Assembly: GCA_029265255.1 (NCBI GenBank)
Contig: JAJUJQ010000001.1
Span: 434,001 to 498,000 of the forward strand
Length of the DNA stretch: 64,000 nucleotides
Direction: 5' to 3'
Source of the DNA: Spirochaetota bacterium
GTDB taxonomy: Bacteria; Spirochaetota; Spirochaetia; Treponematales; Rectinemataceae
Notes under the pieces: generated by a model
What the model was told of the DNA's origin: nothing
The model's input: the letters and a program-made list of their open reading frames with translations, nothing else
Database searches by the model: none
Shown: one piece after another, positions 1 through 7,695 of the stretch
Position numbering within the stretch: the stretch's first letter is position 1
Layout: each line of letters opens with the position of its first letter
Program-made: the position numbers and the translations under genes

Positions 1-1
1 T

Positions 2-832
2 TTTTCCAATATCTCAATCGGTCAATATTTGGAAATCAAATCTCCAATCCATGCTCTCTCTCCATCGACAAAGTACGGGCTTCTGGGATCGATTGTATTT
101 CTGATTCTTGCTTCCCCGACATCTCTAGGTGTTCTTATGGGAATTCTCATAGTTATTATTCTCGAGATCATATCAAGGCTTTCAACAGCAATTATGTTCC
201 GATCACTCAACGCATTGCCTGCTTTAGGGCTGCTTTCTTTTTTTCTTCAATTTATCTTCAATTGGCCTGGTGATCATTCGGCATATGTATTGAGTATCGG
301 CATTTTTCACTTGAGCTGGTATGAGTTTTCAATAGTTGTTTCAATTCTGGCTCGCGCCGCGGGAATGATAATGGCAATGGGATGGTTTACTTCAGTAATT
401 ACAGAGCATGAAGCAGCGGATGAAATTGACTGGATAATACGGCGATTGTTCCGAAAATCGTCTATTGCGCACAAGGCCTCATTAATTGTTGCTGCCACCC
501 TCAGGTTTGTGCCGATTATTGCTGGAGAGCTTGAAGATATTGCAAAGGCTCAGGCAAGCAGGGGGGCCACTTTCGGGACAAAAACTAGGAATCCCATTCA
601 GAAAGCGCGCAATTATCTTCCACTCTTTGTGCCTGTCACGATTAGAGCCTTGGAAAAAGCAGAGATGCTCGCAGAAGCCATGGAAGCACGATGCTATACC
701 GGGGAAAGCGTGAGAGAACCTCCGTCCCCATCCAGCATCACGGAGAAGCTGCTTGCAGTCGGGATTGCAGCGCTCGTTGTTGCAATCTGGTTTGCTGATT
801 ACTTTATCGCAAGACCATGGATTCGACCCTGA
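2..832 (+). CDS. ecfT: ECF transporter transmembrane subunit EcfT (5' end outside window)
   Basis: The frame is open to the left edge, so the gene begins upstream. The first visible residues (ISIGQY, then SPIHALSPSTK) match the conserved N-terminus of EcfT, so probably only a few residues are missing and the TTG at 29 is not the real start. EcfT is the membrane coupling subunit of energy-coupling-factor vitamin transporters and connects an S component to the EcfA ATPases. Several hydrophobic helices are followed by the two cytoplasmic Ala-Arg-Gly-type signatures, seen as ASRGA and AMEARCY in the C-terminal third. An S component follows 33 bases downstream; EcfA genes would be expected to the left. 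The 3' part carries a copy of the dispersed 13-base repeat (717-729), read as Pro-Pro-Ser-Pro. Confidence 0.88.
   Translation, partial: FSNISIGQYLEIKSPIHALSPSTKYGLLGSIVFLILASPTSLGVLMGILIVIILEIISRLSTAIMFRSLNALPALGLLSFFLQFIFNWPGDHSAYVLSIGIFHLSWYEFSIVVSILARAAGMIMAMGWFTSVITEHEAADEIDWIIRRLFRKSSIAHKASLIVAATLRFVPIIAGELEDIAKAQASRGATFGTKTRNPIQKARNYLPLFVPVTIRALEKAEMLAEAMEARCYTGESVREPPSPSSITEKLLAVGIAALVVAIWFADYFIARPWIRP
717..729 (-). repeat. dispersed 13-base repeat, exact copy (in ecfT)
   Basis: AACCTCCGTCCCC on the plus strand, the reverse complement of the family word GGGGACGGAGGTT. Lies in the coding sequence of ecfT and contributes Pro-Pro-Ser-Pro. Confidence 0.8.
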
Positions 833-865
833 AGAACAGGCGGATACCATATAAGGGAGGTTGTT

Positions 866-1450
866 ATGAAAGAACAAGCAATTGCTGGTTCGGGGATAAG
901 AAAGGCAATTGTGACGGGAGCGCTCAGCGCTGTTTCCATTGCGTTGTTTCTAACGCCGTTTGGATACATACCCTGGTTTGCTGGGGCGTCGCTCACTATA
1001 ATGCACGTTCCTGCAATCATAGGCGCAGTACTTGAAGGACCGGCGGTAGGGGCGATTATTGGAGGAATATTTGGAATCACCAGTCTTATCAAGGCTGCGA
1101 CTGCTCCTCAAGGCCCTATCGATGTATTCTTCACGAATCCTCTCGTTTCAATTCTTCCAAGAATTTTGGTCGGCCTGTGCGCTTGGGCTGTATTCTCGTT
1201 CCTAAAAAGAATCAACAGAAAAGTCAGTCTTGCAGCGGCAGGTCTTGTTGGCTCTATGGTAAATTCTGTGTTTGTGCTTGGGATGCTCGTCGTTTTGAAT
1301 GCAATTCCTTTTCAGGTTGCTGCTGGAGTCTTCATTGCGAATAGCCTCGTTGAAGCAGCAGCAGCAGCAATTCTGACGCTTGGAGTTGTATCAGCGTGGA
1401 AGGGTGTTGAGTCGAGACATTCAAAGGCAAGAATTTCAGAGGAAGAATAA
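866..1450 (+). CDS. ECF transporter S component, probably pantothenate-specific (PanT-like)
   Basis: A 194-residue, very hydrophobic protein with about five to six membrane segments, preceded by a GGGAGG ribosome site 8 bases before the ATG. Motifs such as TIMHVPAIIGAVLEGP and FFTNPLVSILPR are typical of the RibU/PanT-type S-component family (PF12822). S components bind the vitamin and dock on EcfT. It lies directly between ecfT and a pantothenate kinase (coaX, 42 bases downstream to the preferred start), so pantothenate is the most economical substrate; this is inference from context. Riboflavin or another vitamin remains possible, since S-component specificity cannot be read from these motifs alone. 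Confidence 0.8.
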   Translation: MKEQAIAGSGIRKAIVTGALSAVSIALFLTPFGYIPWFAGASLTIMHVPAIIGAVLEGPAVGAIIGGIFGITSLIKAATAPQGPIDVFFTNPLVSILPRILVGLCAWAVFSFLKRINRKVSLAAAGLVGSMVNSVFVLGMLVVLNAIPFQVAAGVFIANSLVEAAAAAILTLGVVSAWKGVESRHSKARISEEE

Positions 1451-1492
1451 AAAGCTCGACTATCCATGAGCACCGCGCGGGAGGAAGTGACC

Positions 1493-2419
1493 ATGCACCT
1501 TGCGATTGATGTTCGAAACAGAATGGCATCGATCGGTATTTATGATAGCAATGGGTGGCGTGTCATTCGAAAGATAGGAGTCCAGATGGATCGTTCGAGT
1601 GATGAATACGCTTTCTTTATCGAGAAGGAAATTGAAGAAAGTCGAAATATCGATTCATCGATGCCTCAGGAGCATCTTTCTTGGGTGCGGGAATCAACTC
1701 GATCCTATCGCGACACACATGAAATTAGTTTTCAAGAGAATAAAGAAAAGAGCATAAGTGACGAGATAGAAAGCTGTTGGATTTCAAGTGTTGTTCCGCG
1801 TGTAACGGACAACATTGCTGAAGCTGTCTATTCGCTGTGTGGAATCAAATCCTCAATAATAGGGCCTGGTATCAGGACAGGCATTAAAATTAGAGTTGAT
1901 TCCCCTGCGGAAGTAGGTTCTGATCTAATATGCGCCGCTGTTGCTGCACGGCAGATCACTCCTTTACCGTGCATCGTCATTGATTTTGGAACCGCCATTA
2001 CATTCACAGCCATCAATTCCCATGCAGATTTCATCGGTGCCGCGTTCATCCCGGGGTTTGAGACTCAGCTAGAGTCGTTAAAACGCAGCGCAGCACAACT
2101 TCCGGAAATCAAACTAGGATTCCCGCGCAAAGCGATAGGCACCACCACCGCTGAAGCGATCAGGTCAGGCATAATTTTGGGCGGCATGGGCTTGATCGAA
2201 TCGATGATTGCGCGATTTTCCCTCGAATTAAATGGAGCAGAACCTAACAGCGATCGAATGGGGACGGAGGTTAGATATGTTGCCGTATCAGTTGTCGGTT
2301 CAGGTCAAGAAATAGGCAGAAAAATTCTCGAAAGGCTCGGTTACCACATGTTCAGGGAGAATCTGGTACTTGATGGGATCAGGCTGATTGCTGAAATGAA
2401 TGAAAGGGAAAAGCAATAA
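1493..2419 (+). CDS. coaX: type III pantothenate kinase CoaX (divergent)
   Basis: Phosphorylates pantothenate in the first step of coenzyme A synthesis. Seen in the 308 residues: SSVVPRV, GPGIRTGIKIR, SPAEVGSDLICAAVAA, IDFGTAITFTAI, GAAFIPG and TTAEAIRSGIILG, all in the order expected for the ASKHA-fold CoaX family. I prefer the ATG at 1493 over the in-frame ATG at 1466 because GGGAGG (1479-1484) sits 8 bases before it and the family starts with this beta strand. Oddities: the N-terminal phosphate loop, usually Asp-x-Gly-Asn-Thr, reads Asp-Val-Arg-Asn-Arg. An insertion of about 40 residues lies before SSVVP and makes the protein longer than the usual roughly 255. A copy of the 13-base repeat (2260-2272) lies in the 3' part, read as Gly-Thr-Glu-Val. 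Confidence 0.85.
   Translation: MHLAIDVRNRMASIGIYDSNGWRVIRKIGVQMDRSSDEYAFFIEKEIEESRNIDSSMPQEHLSWVRESTRSYRDTHEISFQENKEKSISDEIESCWISSVVPRVTDNIAEAVYSLCGIKSSIIGPGIRTGIKIRVDSPAEVGSDLICAAVAARQITPLPCIVIDFGTAITFTAINSHADFIGAAFIPGFETQLESLKRSAAQLPEIKLGFPRKAIGTTTAEAIRSGIILGGMGLIESMIARFSLELNGAEPNSDRMGTEVRYVAVSVVGSGQEIGRKILERLGYHMFRENLVLDGIRLIAEMNEREKQ
2260..2272 (+). repeat. dispersed 13-base repeat, exact copy (in coaX)
   Basis: GGGGACGGAGGTT, inside coaX, read as Gly-Thr-Glu-Val after a Met. This is the copy nearest to the Y1 transposase, whose start is 250 bases downstream. Confidence 0.8.
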
Positions 2420-2522
2420 AAGGATTGAAATACAGAAAAAGGTAAGAGTGCTATTAAGGGGGTGGTACAACATTTTTCTGGAATAATGAATCAACGTCTG
2501 TGCTATTTGCGTTTATAAAGTT

Positions 2523-3026
2523 GTGAGGAAGCCAAGAAAGACGTTGCCAGGAGCCCGATATCACATCATAGCAAGGGCAAATCGTGGCGAATTTATTTTG
2601 CAAGAGCCCTCGGTTAAGGAATTATTCTTAACCACCGTACGAAGGGCTAAGAAAAAATATCATTTCGCTATTGAGACTTTTTGTATCATGGATAATCATA
2701 TCCATATGATTATCAGGCCATTAAAGGGTGAAAGCGTTTCTCGAATCATGCAATGGATATTGTCTGTATTCGCAATCAGATACAATCGAAAAGCAGGTCT
2801 ATTCGGCCATGTATGGCTTGACAGATTCAAGAGTTTTATTCTCTGCACTGATGCACAGAGACTCAAGGCTCACCGATATATTATCCAGAATCCTGTGATG
2901 GCTGGATTAGTAGGCCATTTTGCCGAGTATGGTTTTTCCGCATCACGATTGATATTGGAGGGCGATTTTTCGCTGATCGAGAGGCCGCCATTATTCATCT
3001 ATAACATGTATTTAGGGCTTGCTTGA
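2523..3026 (+). CDS. REP-associated tyrosine transposase (Y1_Tnp, IS200-like single-strand transposase domain)
   Basis: A 167-residue protein starting with GTG at 2523. It has the HUH nuclease signature (DNHIHMII, with His-Ile-His as metal ligands) and a downstream tyrosine in AHRYIIQNPV that suits the single catalytic Tyr of the Y1 transposase family (PF01797). The opening RKPRKTLPGARYHIIARANRGE is typical of the REP-associated branch (TnpA-REP/RAYT). These proteins usually have no terminal inverted repeats of their own and are linked to short palindromic repeats scattered in the chromosome. The window contains such a dispersed word (GGGGACGGAGGTT); a functional link is inference. The gene stands alone and appears intact. 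Confidence 0.88.
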   Translation: MRKPRKTLPGARYHIIARANRGEFILQEPSVKELFLTTVRRAKKKYHFAIETFCIMDNHIHMIIRPLKGESVSRIMQWILSVFAIRYNRKAGLFGHVWLDRFKSFILCTDAQRLKAHRYIIQNPVMAGLVGHFAEYGFSASRLILEGDFSLIERPPLFIYNMYLGLA

Positions 3027-3086
3027 AGGAAGTTCATTGATTGGAATGGTATAAGAATAGAATTGTAAAAAAGCGGTATTAATGAA

Positions 3087-3116
3087 GAAGGCTGCCTGTT
3101 TTGATAGGCAGCCTTC
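3087..3116 (-). terminator. Rho-independent terminator of tRNA-Asn
   Basis: Perfect 11-base inverted repeat (GAAGGCTGCCT / AGGCAGCCTTC) with an 8-base loop, 4 bases past the tRNA 3' end on the minus strand and followed by a T-containing stretch. Confidence 0.75.
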
Positions 3117-3120
3117 GAAG

Positions 3121-3193
3121 CTCCCCCGCGGTGGCTCGAACACCGGACCCAGTGGTTAACAGCCACTTGCTCTGCCAGCTGAGCTACAGGGGA
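3121..3193 (-). tRNA. tRNA-Asn (GTT)
   Basis: Cloverleaf folds on the minus strand: acceptor TCCCCTG/CGGGGGA with one G-T pair, D stem GCTC/GAGC, anticodon stem AGTGG/CCACT around loop CTGTTAA (anticodon GTT), T stem CGGTG/CACCG around TTCGAGC. Discriminator G; CCA is not encoded. A strong promoter lies just upstream and a hairpin terminator just downstream, so it is a single-gene transcript. Confidence 0.97.
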
Positions 3194-3216
3194 ATTCATT
3201 TCATCCGAACGCTGAT

Positions 3217-3245
3217 AACATACATAAATGACTTATTTTTGTCAA
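3217..3245 (-). promoter_or_regulatory. sigma-70 type promoter of tRNA-Asn
   Basis: On the minus strand TTGACA (3240-3245), a 17-base spacer and TATGTT (3217-3222). The -10 ends 23 bases before the tRNA 5' end. Confidence 0.82.
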
Positions 3246-3615
3246 TATGAATGCGTAGCCTGTCTGATTCAAATGCATTTGCACGAAGAAGCTGCAAGGA
3301 AGAAAAAAAAAGCCTTAAGAGAAAAGAATGATCATGTTTCCTCCGTCCCTATAATCACCCCTTAATCATTAATGGCATATATGAAAAATCTAATAATCAG
3401 GGAAAGCGAATCGTTGCTCCCAATGCTGAGTGGTTCTTGCTGGCTCTTACATGAATTATCATTGTATCTTGTTCGTTTGCTCTGCCTGTTGGCTCCTCTT
3501 GACTGCATGCTTGCGGGTATATTAGTAAGATAGTGTATTATTTTGAAATATCTATCAATTGTCATGATGTGATAGCCATCTGAATGGTTGGATGACAAGC
3601 AGGTAAGGAGGGTAG
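3246..3615. other. intergenic stretch without a recognised gene
   Basis: About 370 AT-rich bases between the tRNA-Asn promoter and the NifX-like gene. It contains a 10-base partial copy of the dispersed repeat (CCTCCGTCCC at 3340-3349). I find no convincing promoter pair, RNA fold or coding frame here. Confidence 0.5.
3340..3349 (-). repeat. dispersed repeat, 10-base partial copy (intergenic)
   Basis: CCTCCGTCCC, the core of the 13-base family, in the AT-rich spacer before the NifX-like gene. Confidence 0.5.
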
Positions 3616-4131
3616 ATGACTCGAATTAAAATTGCTGTTACCGCATATGAACCAGCGTTGTATGCTGATATGTTTCCTTCCCTGGAAGAATGCCCGGCGT
3701 TGATAATTATTGATGAATATGACCGGATCCAGAAATATGTTCCTGAGATAACTCCAAGAAATGCCATCAAGAGCAAAGTTGATTGGATAATTGGGCGAGG
3801 GGCAAAAGTGGTGATCACCGGCGCGATGTCAGATGAAAATTATAGAAAATTGCGCAAGGCAAAGATAGCAATAGATTGGGTGGCATTTGGTAATGTAAAA
3901 GATCTGGTTGAAATCGCAAGGGAACGAGCAAATAATCTCCTCTTTCAATTGGATCGTCCAGTATATAGAATGAGATATGAAAAGAGAATCCGTCCCCGAA
4001 TTGAGAATGGGCTTATAATTTACCCATGCATAAATGAAAATCCTAAATACATCGATGAGCTCGAGAAAAAAGCGGAAAGACAGAGGAAAAAGAATCTTCT
4101 AAAATCGAAAAAAGAAAAAGATAATGAATAG
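3616..4131 (+). CDS. NifX/NafY-type (dinitrogenase FeMo-cofactor fold) domain protein
   Basis: A 171-residue protein with AGGAGG 4 bases before the ATG. The first 105 residues follow the plan of the Nitro_FeMo-Co domain (PF02579): IKIAVTA at the start, LIIIDEYDRI, a helix, then GAKVVITGAMSDENYRKLRKAKIAIDW. Family members bind iron-sulfur or FeMo-co precursors or act as small regulators. The cysteine or histidine ligands and Gly-rich motif of true NifX are not obvious, so binding is unsure. The last 65 residues are basic, ending in a Lys/Glu-rich tail, and resemble nothing I know. No nitrogenase gene is nearby; the gene is isolated. Confidence 0.6.
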   Translation: MTRIKIAVTAYEPALYADMFPSLEECPALIIIDEYDRIQKYVPEITPRNAIKSKVDWIIGRGAKVVITGAMSDENYRKLRKAKIAIDWVAFGNVKDLVEIARERANNLLFQLDRPVYRMRYEKRIRPRIENGLIIYPCINENPKYIDELEKKAERQRKKNLLKSKKEKDNE

Positions 4132-4461
4132 ATAAAGAAAAGCGCTCAATTATTACCGCTACAATCAAGGATCATCATTGGCTCGATTTATTGCAGGACT
4201 TATCGTCTGATTAAATTATATTTGGTTTATTAACGGAAAACTATTCGTCCATATCACCAAAATGGACATATGGGCTTGAATCTCATCAAAATGCTTCAGA
4301 TATGGATTTGTTGTCTTATTAATTGTGAATATCTCATCCATTATTTGCTGGTATGGGGAATTATCCTGAGGTTGTGATGTATCAAAAGACTTGAATAAAG
4401 CTTTACACAAGAAGGCAAGACTGAGTTTCAGAATGATAGCAAATGCAGGATAAAAGGCTAG
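4132..4461. other. intergenic stretch without a recognised gene
   Basis: About 330 AT-rich bases between the NifX-like gene and the 3' end of tRNA-Pro. The only open frame of any size crosses into the tRNA and looks spurious. No hairpin with a T-run was found. Confidence 0.5.
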
Positions 4462-4534
4462 TCGGGCTGAGAGGATTTGAACCTCCGACATCTTGGTCCC
4501 GAACCAAGCGCGCTAGCCCCTGCGCTACAGCCCG
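4462..4534 (-). tRNA. tRNA-Pro (CGG)
   Basis: Minus-strand cloverleaf: acceptor CGGGCTG/CAGCCCG, D stem GCGC/GCGC, anticodon stem CTTGG/CCAAG around loop TTCGGGA (anticodon CGG), T stem GGAGG/CCTCT around TTCAAAT. Discriminator A; CCA not encoded. Confidence 0.96.
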
Positions 4535-4612
4535 AAATAATTAACATAAAACCGTGCTGGTGCATGTATCATTTTCGCAGTCTTGCACATGCATGGCCAG
4601 CATGCGGTATTG

Positions 4613-4642
4613 TAAAAAAAAGCCCGTCGCAAGGCGAACGGG
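4613..4642 (-). terminator. Rho-independent terminator after tRNA-Asp
   Basis: Hairpin CCCGTTCGCC / GCGACGGG (4623-4642, one unpaired base), followed on the minus strand by C and eight T (A-run at 4613-4620). Lies 60 bases beyond the tRNA-Asp 3' end and upstream of tRNA-Pro, so the two tRNAs are probably separate transcripts. Confidence 0.8.
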
Positions 4643-4701
4643 TATGCTCCGCAGTCGCGGAATCTCACAGAATCGCACCTGCGTGTGCGCTGCGGGATAA
4701 T

Positions 4702-4775
4702 CGGGAGCGACGGGGCTCGAACCCGCGATCTCCGGCTTGACAGGCCAGCGCGATAACCAGCTTCGCTACGCCCCC
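4702..4775 (-). tRNA. tRNA-Asp (GTC)
   Basis: Minus-strand cloverleaf: acceptor GGGGGCG/CGCTCCC (one G-T), anticodon stem CTGGC/GCCGG around loop CTGTCAA (anticodon GTC), T stem GCGGG/CCCGT around TTCGAGC, discriminator G. CCA not encoded. Confidence 0.95.
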
Positions 4776-4797
4776 GTATCATTGCTGACGGGTTCGT

Positions 4798-4826
4798 AAT
4801 ATAGCGGGGCAGCGTATTTATGTCAA
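4798..4826 (-). promoter_or_regulatory. sigma-70 type promoter of tRNA-Asp
   Basis: Minus strand TTGACA (4821-4826), 17-base spacer, TATATT (4798-4803), 22 bases before the tRNA. The -35 box overlaps the stop codon of the Rsm22-like gene, so the promoter starts where that gene ends. Confidence 0.87.
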
Positions 4827-6250
4827 TAGTATATGAGCAGAGCTCCTGATTTTTCATCAATAGGGACAGAGGTGACAGTCTCGGTATGCATTTGCTGGTT
4901 CTTATATTTTGCCTCTTCCCCGGACGGACGCGCTTTATGAACATTCTTTTTTTCAATGTCGAAAACCGGTTTATTACTGCCTCCGTCCCTCTTGTAGCTT
5001 TTTCCTCTCGCTTCATGAGTCGTATCTTCTCGGCTTAAGAAAACAAGAGCTCCGGATGGAGGAATATCCTCCGTCCCCTTTCGCGCTATAAGAACATATC
5101 CGTGATCGTTACATGAGTAACGACCGGCGTTTCTGCCTGGCAGCTGGATAAGCTCGGAGACGATCCTGTAGAGGCTTGCATTAGCAGCATGAATATCATT
5201 AATGTTCCTGTCCGTGGTTCGAGAAACTAAAAGGAAACTAAATGAAAGTTTTTCCTTGGCAAGCCCAGCACTTGCTGATAATGTCCGCAGCCATCGAGGA
5301 GCGAAATCAATAGACAGGGAAAAATGACACCATGGATATTTGGCACGTGGCGATGGCATTCTGACTGGCAGAAGGGATAACGAGGATTCCTTTTCGGTCT
5401 GGTTTTTGCCAATTCGCAACTTCCTCTGGCTTTCCCGAATCAGGAATTCTTGGCCGCTTTTAAAAATTCCAGGCATTGGGCACGCGCGATTGTGGGTACA
5501 TGGTGCTACCGGCGTGTCGCCTTTTAAGATTGCTGCTGCCCTCAAAGCACTCACAAGCGCTCCGGAGCGTGGTTCTCCTGGTTCGACGATAAGAACGCTG
5601 CCGTTTGGAACACAAGAACGACATAACTGACCATAAGTTTCAACAGCATTCTCCCATAGGGTCCCTTCATGGTTCCAGAAGAACTCATTGAGGACATTAA
5701 TCGCACACACCAGGTCAGCCTTTTCCTTGATGGGCTCTCCATAGCGCTGTTTTCGAAGAATAATATTCCAGGGAGGGATCTCCTTTCCATGCCGGGCTGC
5801 AAGGAGTTCGAAAATGCGCATACCGGTTTCCATGATGCGGGGTGCTCTGTCAATACAGAGGAAGGTCAGTGACTTGGTCCTGAGTTCCGGTTTGGCGCAA
5901 TAGAGCGCTATGAGAAAGGTAAGAGGGCCGGATCCAATATCCATAATCGTCGCGCCATCAGGCAAGCGAAGCTCGAGGTCCGTGAGCAAGGCTGAAAGGC
6001 GTACCAGGTTCCATGGCATAAAATAGCGAACATAGGCGGAAAAAAAGGAAGGATCTCCTAGATAGTCTGCTTTTCTAGAGGCGCGTTCCCTCGTGAGCGC
6101 TTTCCAGAGGTCACGAATATCGAAACGCAATTGCGCATGACGCCTTTCTGGCAAGGGGTTCGCTTCTTCTATACATTGCTCGAGCAATTGTAGTGCGCGT
6201 TCCGTATCTTCAGCGATACGGAACCGGTACATGATGGAAGAAGGAATCAT
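4823..6250 (-). CDS. Rsm22-like (mitochondrial-type small-subunit) rRNA methyltransferase family protein
   Basis: A 475-residue protein with a class I SAM-methyltransferase core (IMDIGSGPLTFLIAL near residue 105) and the cysteine pattern of the Rsm22 family (PF09243): CTHNRAC around residue 250 and YPWCHFS around 310. These cysteines are thought to hold an Fe-S cluster. The family associates with the ribosomal small subunit; the exact substrate in bacteria is not settled. The N-terminal helical part (FDIRDLWKALTRER) also fits. The last 80 or so residues, after LVFLSRED, are hydrophilic and do not resemble the family. That stretch holds three partial copies of the dispersed repeat (4863, 4980, 5068) and looks like repeat-derived extension. 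Start at 6250 or 6232 cannot be decided. Confidence 0.78.
   Translation of the reverse strand: MIPSSIMYRFRIAEDTERALQLLEQCIEEANPLPERRHAQLRFDIRDLWKALTRERASRKADYLGDPSFFSAYVRYFMPWNLVRLSALLTDLELRLPDGATIMDIGSGPLTFLIALYCAKPELRTKSLTFLCIDRAPRIMETGMRIFELLAARHGKEIPPWNIILRKQRYGEPIKEKADLVCAINVLNEFFWNHEGTLWENAVETYGQLCRSCVPNGSVLIVEPGEPRSGALVSALRAAAILKGDTPVAPCTHNRACPMPGIFKSGQEFLIRESQRKLRIGKNQTEKESSLSLLPVRMPSPRAKYPWCHFSLSIDFAPRWLRTLSASAGLAKEKLSFSFLLVSRTTDRNINDIHAANASLYRIVSELIQLPGRNAGRYSCNDHGYVLIARKGTEDIPPSGALVFLSREDTTHEARGKSYKRDGGSNKPVFDIEKKNVHKARPSGEEAKYKNQQMHTETVTSVPIDEKSGALLIYY
4980..4989 (-). repeat. dispersed repeat, 10-base partial copy (in Rsm22-like gene)
   Basis: CCTCCGTCCC in the C-terminal extension of the Rsm22-like gene, read there as Asp-Gly-Gly. 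Confidence 0.5.
5054..5078 (-). repeat. dispersed repeat copy forming a hairpin (in Rsm22-like gene)
   Basis: CCTCCGTCCCC at 5068-5078 is preceded by GGATGGAGGA at 5054-5063. The two halves pair in a 10-base stem (one G-T) around a 3-base loop. This is the only copy with an obvious local palindrome and it resembles a REP-type hairpin. Confidence 0.6.
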
Positions 6251-6389
6251 GGGTGTACTATATCATACCTTGCTCTTGGTGTCTGGTGCCCGCGAGATCT
6301 GAATCGCATATGAAAGACTTATGGATACTCAACGAATCAGGAGGATTCAGATCATGAGATTTGTTCCGATACCTTTCTTCAGAGCGATT

Positions 6390-7415
6390 CTACTCAAAAC
6401 TGAGAATGACTTTTCCTGCCTCACCTGATAACATAGCTGCAAATCCCTTCTCGAAATCGTCAAAAGAGAATCTGTGAGTGATAACTGGACTGATATCCAG
6501 CCCTGAAAGAAGCATGGTCTGCATCTTGTACCATGTTTCAAATATTTCCCGTCCATAGATGCCCTTGATAAAAAGGCCTTTAAAGATGACTCGCGACCAG
6601 TCTATCCCTGCTCCGTCTGGCAACAACCCGAGAAGCGCTATTCGGCCGCCATTGTACATATTTTCGATCATCTGTTCGAATGCCTGAGGACTCCCAGACA
6701 TTTCCATGCCGATATCGAAGCCACCAACCATGCCGAGTTCTTTCTGAACCTGTCTTAAATCTTCCTTCGCAACATTGACGACCCGGGTCGCTCCAAGCTT
6801 CCGTGCGAGTTCCAACCTCCATGGATTGATATCGGTCACTACGACATTTCGCGCACCGACATGTCTCGCAATCGCTGCGGCCATACACCCAATCGGGCCT
6901 GCACCAGTAATCAACACATCCTCCCCTACCATGTCGAAGGAGAGAGCCGTGTGGGTCGCATTCCCATAGGGATCGAAAATCGCGGCAATGTCATCTGGAA
7001 TCGAATCATGGACATGCCAGGCGTTCGCTGCTGGTACGGATACGTATTCAGCAAAGCATCCATCCCGATTGACGCCAATGCCTACAGTATTGGGACAGAG
7101 GTGTCGTCTTCCAGCGCGGCAAGCTCTGCAGACGCCGCATACGATGTGTCCTTCTGCAGATACTCGCTCTCCAATTTGGTACCCTTGGACTGACCTTCCC
7201 ATTTCAACGATGGTACCGACAAATTCATGTCCTACAATCTGGCCGGGGTGAATGGTTCGCTGCGCCCATGAATCCCATTTCCAGATATGAACATCGGTAC
7301 CGCATATGGCGGTTTTCCTTACCTTTATAAGCAGATCATTGTCTCCGATTGCCGGGACGGGGACTTCTTCCATCCACAGACCGGGTTCGCCGCTTTTCTT
7401 TACAAGGGCTTTCAT
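6390..7415 (-). CDS. tdh: L-threonine 3-dehydrogenase
   Basis: Zinc-dependent medium-chain dehydrogenase that oxidises L-threonine to 2-amino-3-ketobutyrate with NAD. In 341 residues: catalytic zinc site CGTDVHIW (about 38) and GHEFVG, structural zinc cysteines [15 protein letters not shown] (about 93-107), Rossmann [10 protein letters not shown] (about 172), and [10 protein letters not shown], which is characteristic of Tdh. I choose the ATG at 7415 (MKALVKK) over the in-frame codon at 7430 because it gives the usual length and has AAGGAG upstream, though the spacing is short (4 bases). No kbl gene is next to it. Confidence 0.9.
   Translation of the reverse strand: MKALVKKSGEPGLWMEEVPVPAIGDNDLLIKVRKTAICGTDVHIWKWDSWAQRTIHPGQIVGHEFVGTIVEMGRSVQGYQIGERVSAEGHIVCGVCRACRAGRRHLCPNTVGIGVNRDGCFAEYVSVPAANAWHVHDSIPDDIAAIFDPYGNATHTALSFDMVGEDVLITGAGPIGCMAAAIARHVGARNVVVTDINPWRLELARKLGATRVVNVAKEDLRQVQKELGMVGGFDIGMEMSGSPQAFEQMIENMYNGGRIALLGLLPDGAGIDWSRVIFKGLFIKGIYGREIFETWYKMQTMLLSGLDISPVITHRFSFDDFEKGFAAMLSGEAGKVILSFE
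7092..7101 (+). repeat. dispersed repeat, A-variant (in tdh)
   Basis: GGGACAGAGG, one base different from the family core. Similar A-variants lie at 4863-4872, 7623-7633 (GGGGACAGAGG) and 8149-8159 (reverse orientation). Weak on its own; noted because all cluster in the same region. Confidence 0.35.
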
Positions 7416-7571
7416 ATGGCTCCTTTCCATGCTGCTATCTGCTTTCCGCAGTCGCTCAGCTTTGGGGGATTATGAATGATTCCAGTATACAACTGAAATC
7501 TGAAATGTGGAATGCAAAAAATGAAACTGATATGCCAGTGAAGCAAAGAACGTTTGGTGTAAGCCGCTGAA

Positions 7572-7584
7572 GGGGACGGAGGTT
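7572..7584 (+). repeat. dispersed 13-base repeat, exact copy (intergenic)
   Basis: GGGGACGGAGGTT in the spacer between tdh and the DMT permease. The identity with the copy at 20267 extends to 19 bases (through TTTTGTGG). Confidence 0.8.
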
Positions 7585-7695
7585 TTGTGGGTATTGGGGA
7601 GAATATGGGGGGAAGAGTAAGGGGGGACAGAGGAGGACATACGCTCGTCTTGATTAAAAAACTCGGACAGAAACCTTGATAACTCCAAGACGACG

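Noticed and set aside
4216..4491. 91-codon minus-strand frame
   Set aside because: Its start lies in the tRNA-Pro gene and there is no ribosome site or similarity.
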